NCBI GenBank assembly: GCA_046329195.1
Contig: JAXLVB010000002.1
Span: forward strand, 1,364,001-1,428,000
Reading direction: 5' to 3'
Source: JAXLVB01 sp046329195
GTDB lineage: Bacteria; Bacteroidota; Bacteroidia; Cytophagales; Spirosomataceae
DNA length: 64,000 bases
Shown here: piece after piece, positions 62,979 to 64,000 of the stretch
Layout: each line of letters opens with the position of its first letter
How positions within the stretch are numbered: the stretch's first letter is position 1
The notes under the pieces: generated by a model
The model's input: the letters and a program-made list of their open reading frames with translations, nothing else
Databases searched by the model: none
What the model was told of the DNA's origin: nothing
Position numbers and translations under genes: made by a program

Positions 62979-63992
62979 ATGAAGAGAATGCCCGAATCTA
63001 CAAAATTTCCATTAATACCAGCCATGCCTGCGATAATGTCTAAAAGTTCGATTACTTCTGTCAAAAATTTAACGACCAATCCTTCCAATAATGCCAAAAT
63101 TTGGGCAGGTTTAATAACCCTCTATTTTATATGGGGAAGCACCTATCTAGCCATTCGATTTGTTGTAGAGAGTGTCCCACCTATGCTGGTATCAGGTATG
63201 CGTACTACCTTGGCTGGGTTGATTTTGTATAGTTTTGGTCGTTTTTTAGGAAGACATTATACCAAACCCCAACGTAGCCACTGGAAAACCGCTGCCATCA
63301 CAGGTCTGCTCATGATTACAGTCGGGAATGGTGCCATTACCTTAGCGGCTCGCTTGGTTCCTTCCAGTTTTTCAGCCCTATTTGGGGCATTGGTTCCTGT
63401 TATCATGACGCTATTGGTGTGGTATTTCACTAAAAAACGACCCAATTCTTTGATTTTTTTTGGATGCTTGCTTGGCATCACTGGAGTGAGTTTATTGATG
63501 AGTCTCAATCATTTAGCCCTCAAGGGTCAAGAAGCCAATTTGGGCTGGGGCATTGTACTGCTTCTTCTCGGAAACTTAGGTTGGAGTTTGGGCGTATTAT
63601 TGACTTCGAGAGCGCATGTGACGTTATCGCCAGCTACCATGTCTGGAATGCAGCTAATGATTGGTGGTGCTGTCTCTTTATTGATTAGCACCTGCCTAGG
63701 CGAACTTTCATTGGTTCATGTCGAAAGCATTACCCTTAAATCCATTCTTTCCTTTTTGTATTTGCTTTCGTTTGGTTCGTTATTAGGATTTTCGGTGTTT
63801 GGATGGCTTACTCAAAACGCCGACCCCACGTTAGTAGCAACCTACACTTACGTAAACCCCTTAGTTGCACTTACGTTGGGGTTTCTGTTGGCGGGCGAGT
63901 CGCTGAATCCTCTGATGTTGGCCGCTGCTTTTTTGATTGTGGGTGCAGTGGTATTGATTACGAGAGGGAAGCGGGAAACCAATGATTCTTAG
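62979..63992 (+). CDS. DMT-superfamily transporter (EamA family)
   Basis: This 337-aa protein has about ten membrane helices and two EamA repeats, with TLYFIWGSTYLAIRFVVE near residues 48-65 and the second repeat starting LGWGIVLLLLGNLGW near 187. It has a 45-residue N-terminal extension before the first helix; an alternative start at 63036 (MSKSSIT) would shorten it and widen the 21-bp gap to the divergent metalloprotease gene. The substrate is unknown. It differs from the DMT gene at 2113. Confidence 0.85.
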   Translation: MKRMPESTKFPLIPAMPAIMSKSSITSVKNLTTNPSNNAKIWAGLITLYFIWGSTYLAIRFVVESVPPMLVSGMRTTLAGLILYSFGRFLGRHYTKPQRSHWKTAAITGLLMITVGNGAITLAARLVPSSFSALFGALVPVIMTLLVWYFTKKRPNSLIFFGCLLGITGVSLLMSLNHLALKGQEANLGWGIVLLLLGNLGWSLGVLLTSRAHVTLSPATMSGMQLMIGGAVSLLISTCLGELSLVHVESITLKSILSFLYLLSFGSLLGFSVFGWLTQNADPTLVATYTYVNPLVALTLGFLLAGESLNPLMLAAAFLIVGAVVLITRGKRETNDS

Positions 63993-64000
63993 GGGGGAAT

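Overview
This window looks like chromosome of a member of the Bacteroidota, most likely order Cytophagales. The evidence is a protein with a gliding-motility-associated (type IX secretion) C-terminal domain, a DUF5117-type metalloprotease, the DUF3098-uppP-truB-ribF gene order, BatB/BatC-like genes, and several promoters of the Bacteroidota type (TTTG or TTG, about 19 nt, then TAnnTTTG) in place of -35/-10 boxes and strong Shine-Dalgarno sites. No phage, insertion sequence, transposase or CRISPR array was seen.

Positions 1-11196 hold housekeeping genes. These are an electron-transfer flavoprotein pair (etfB, etfA), a DMT exporter on the minus strand, a bifunctional-nuclease/UVR protein, an ftsX-like gene, a DUF3098 protein, uppP, truB and ribF. 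Two more minus-strand genes follow: pheA (chorismate mutase/prephenate dehydratase) and parE (topoisomerase IV subunit B).

Positions 11464-49001 form one co-directional surface-polysaccharide locus of about 36 genes and 37.5 kb. It opens with a six-SLBB Wza-like export protein, a Wzz-like protein and a Wzm/Wzt ABC exporter whose ATPase has a C-terminal glycan-recognition-type domain. Next comes a modification block (17.4-26.2 kb): a VioA-like sugar aminotransferase, a GT39-like membrane protein, a TauD-type dioxygenase, a WbqC-like protein, a NeuD/PglD-like acyltransferase, a GNAT, a methyltransferase, a beta-propeller glycosidase-like protein and a PhyH-type dioxygenase. A hairpin terminator candidate follows. 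A glycosyltransferase block (26.3-49.0 kb) then encodes eight GT2, five GT4 and several rarer transferase-like proteins, an O-antigen ligase/polymerase-like protein, a QdtA-like ketoisomerase with a QdtC-like acetyltransferase, a WcaF-like acetyltransferase and a WecA/MraY-like initiating transferase. Many genes overlap by 4 bp, which suggests translational coupling. The likely product is an unusual, acylated amino-sugar-containing lipopolysaccharide O-chain or exopolysaccharide.

Positions 49002-49460 hold a minus-strand tRNA operon (Ser-GCT, Pro-TGG, Arg-TCT) with a recognisable promoter and a strong terminator. Positions 49670-64000 hold a BatB/BatC-like pair, purC, a STAS-like protein, an RNase Z gene, a TrpF-like protein lacking both catalytic residues, an S15/CocE hydrolase, a TPR histidine kinase with a palindrome inside its promoter, a secreted T9SS-type protein, a zinc metalloprotease and a second DMT exporter.

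The observations most worth following up are the dioxygenase-containing sugar modification block, the glycosyltransferase-like paralogue that has lost its DxD motif, the TrpF-like protein without catalytic residues, and the operator-like palindrome in the histidine kinase promoter.
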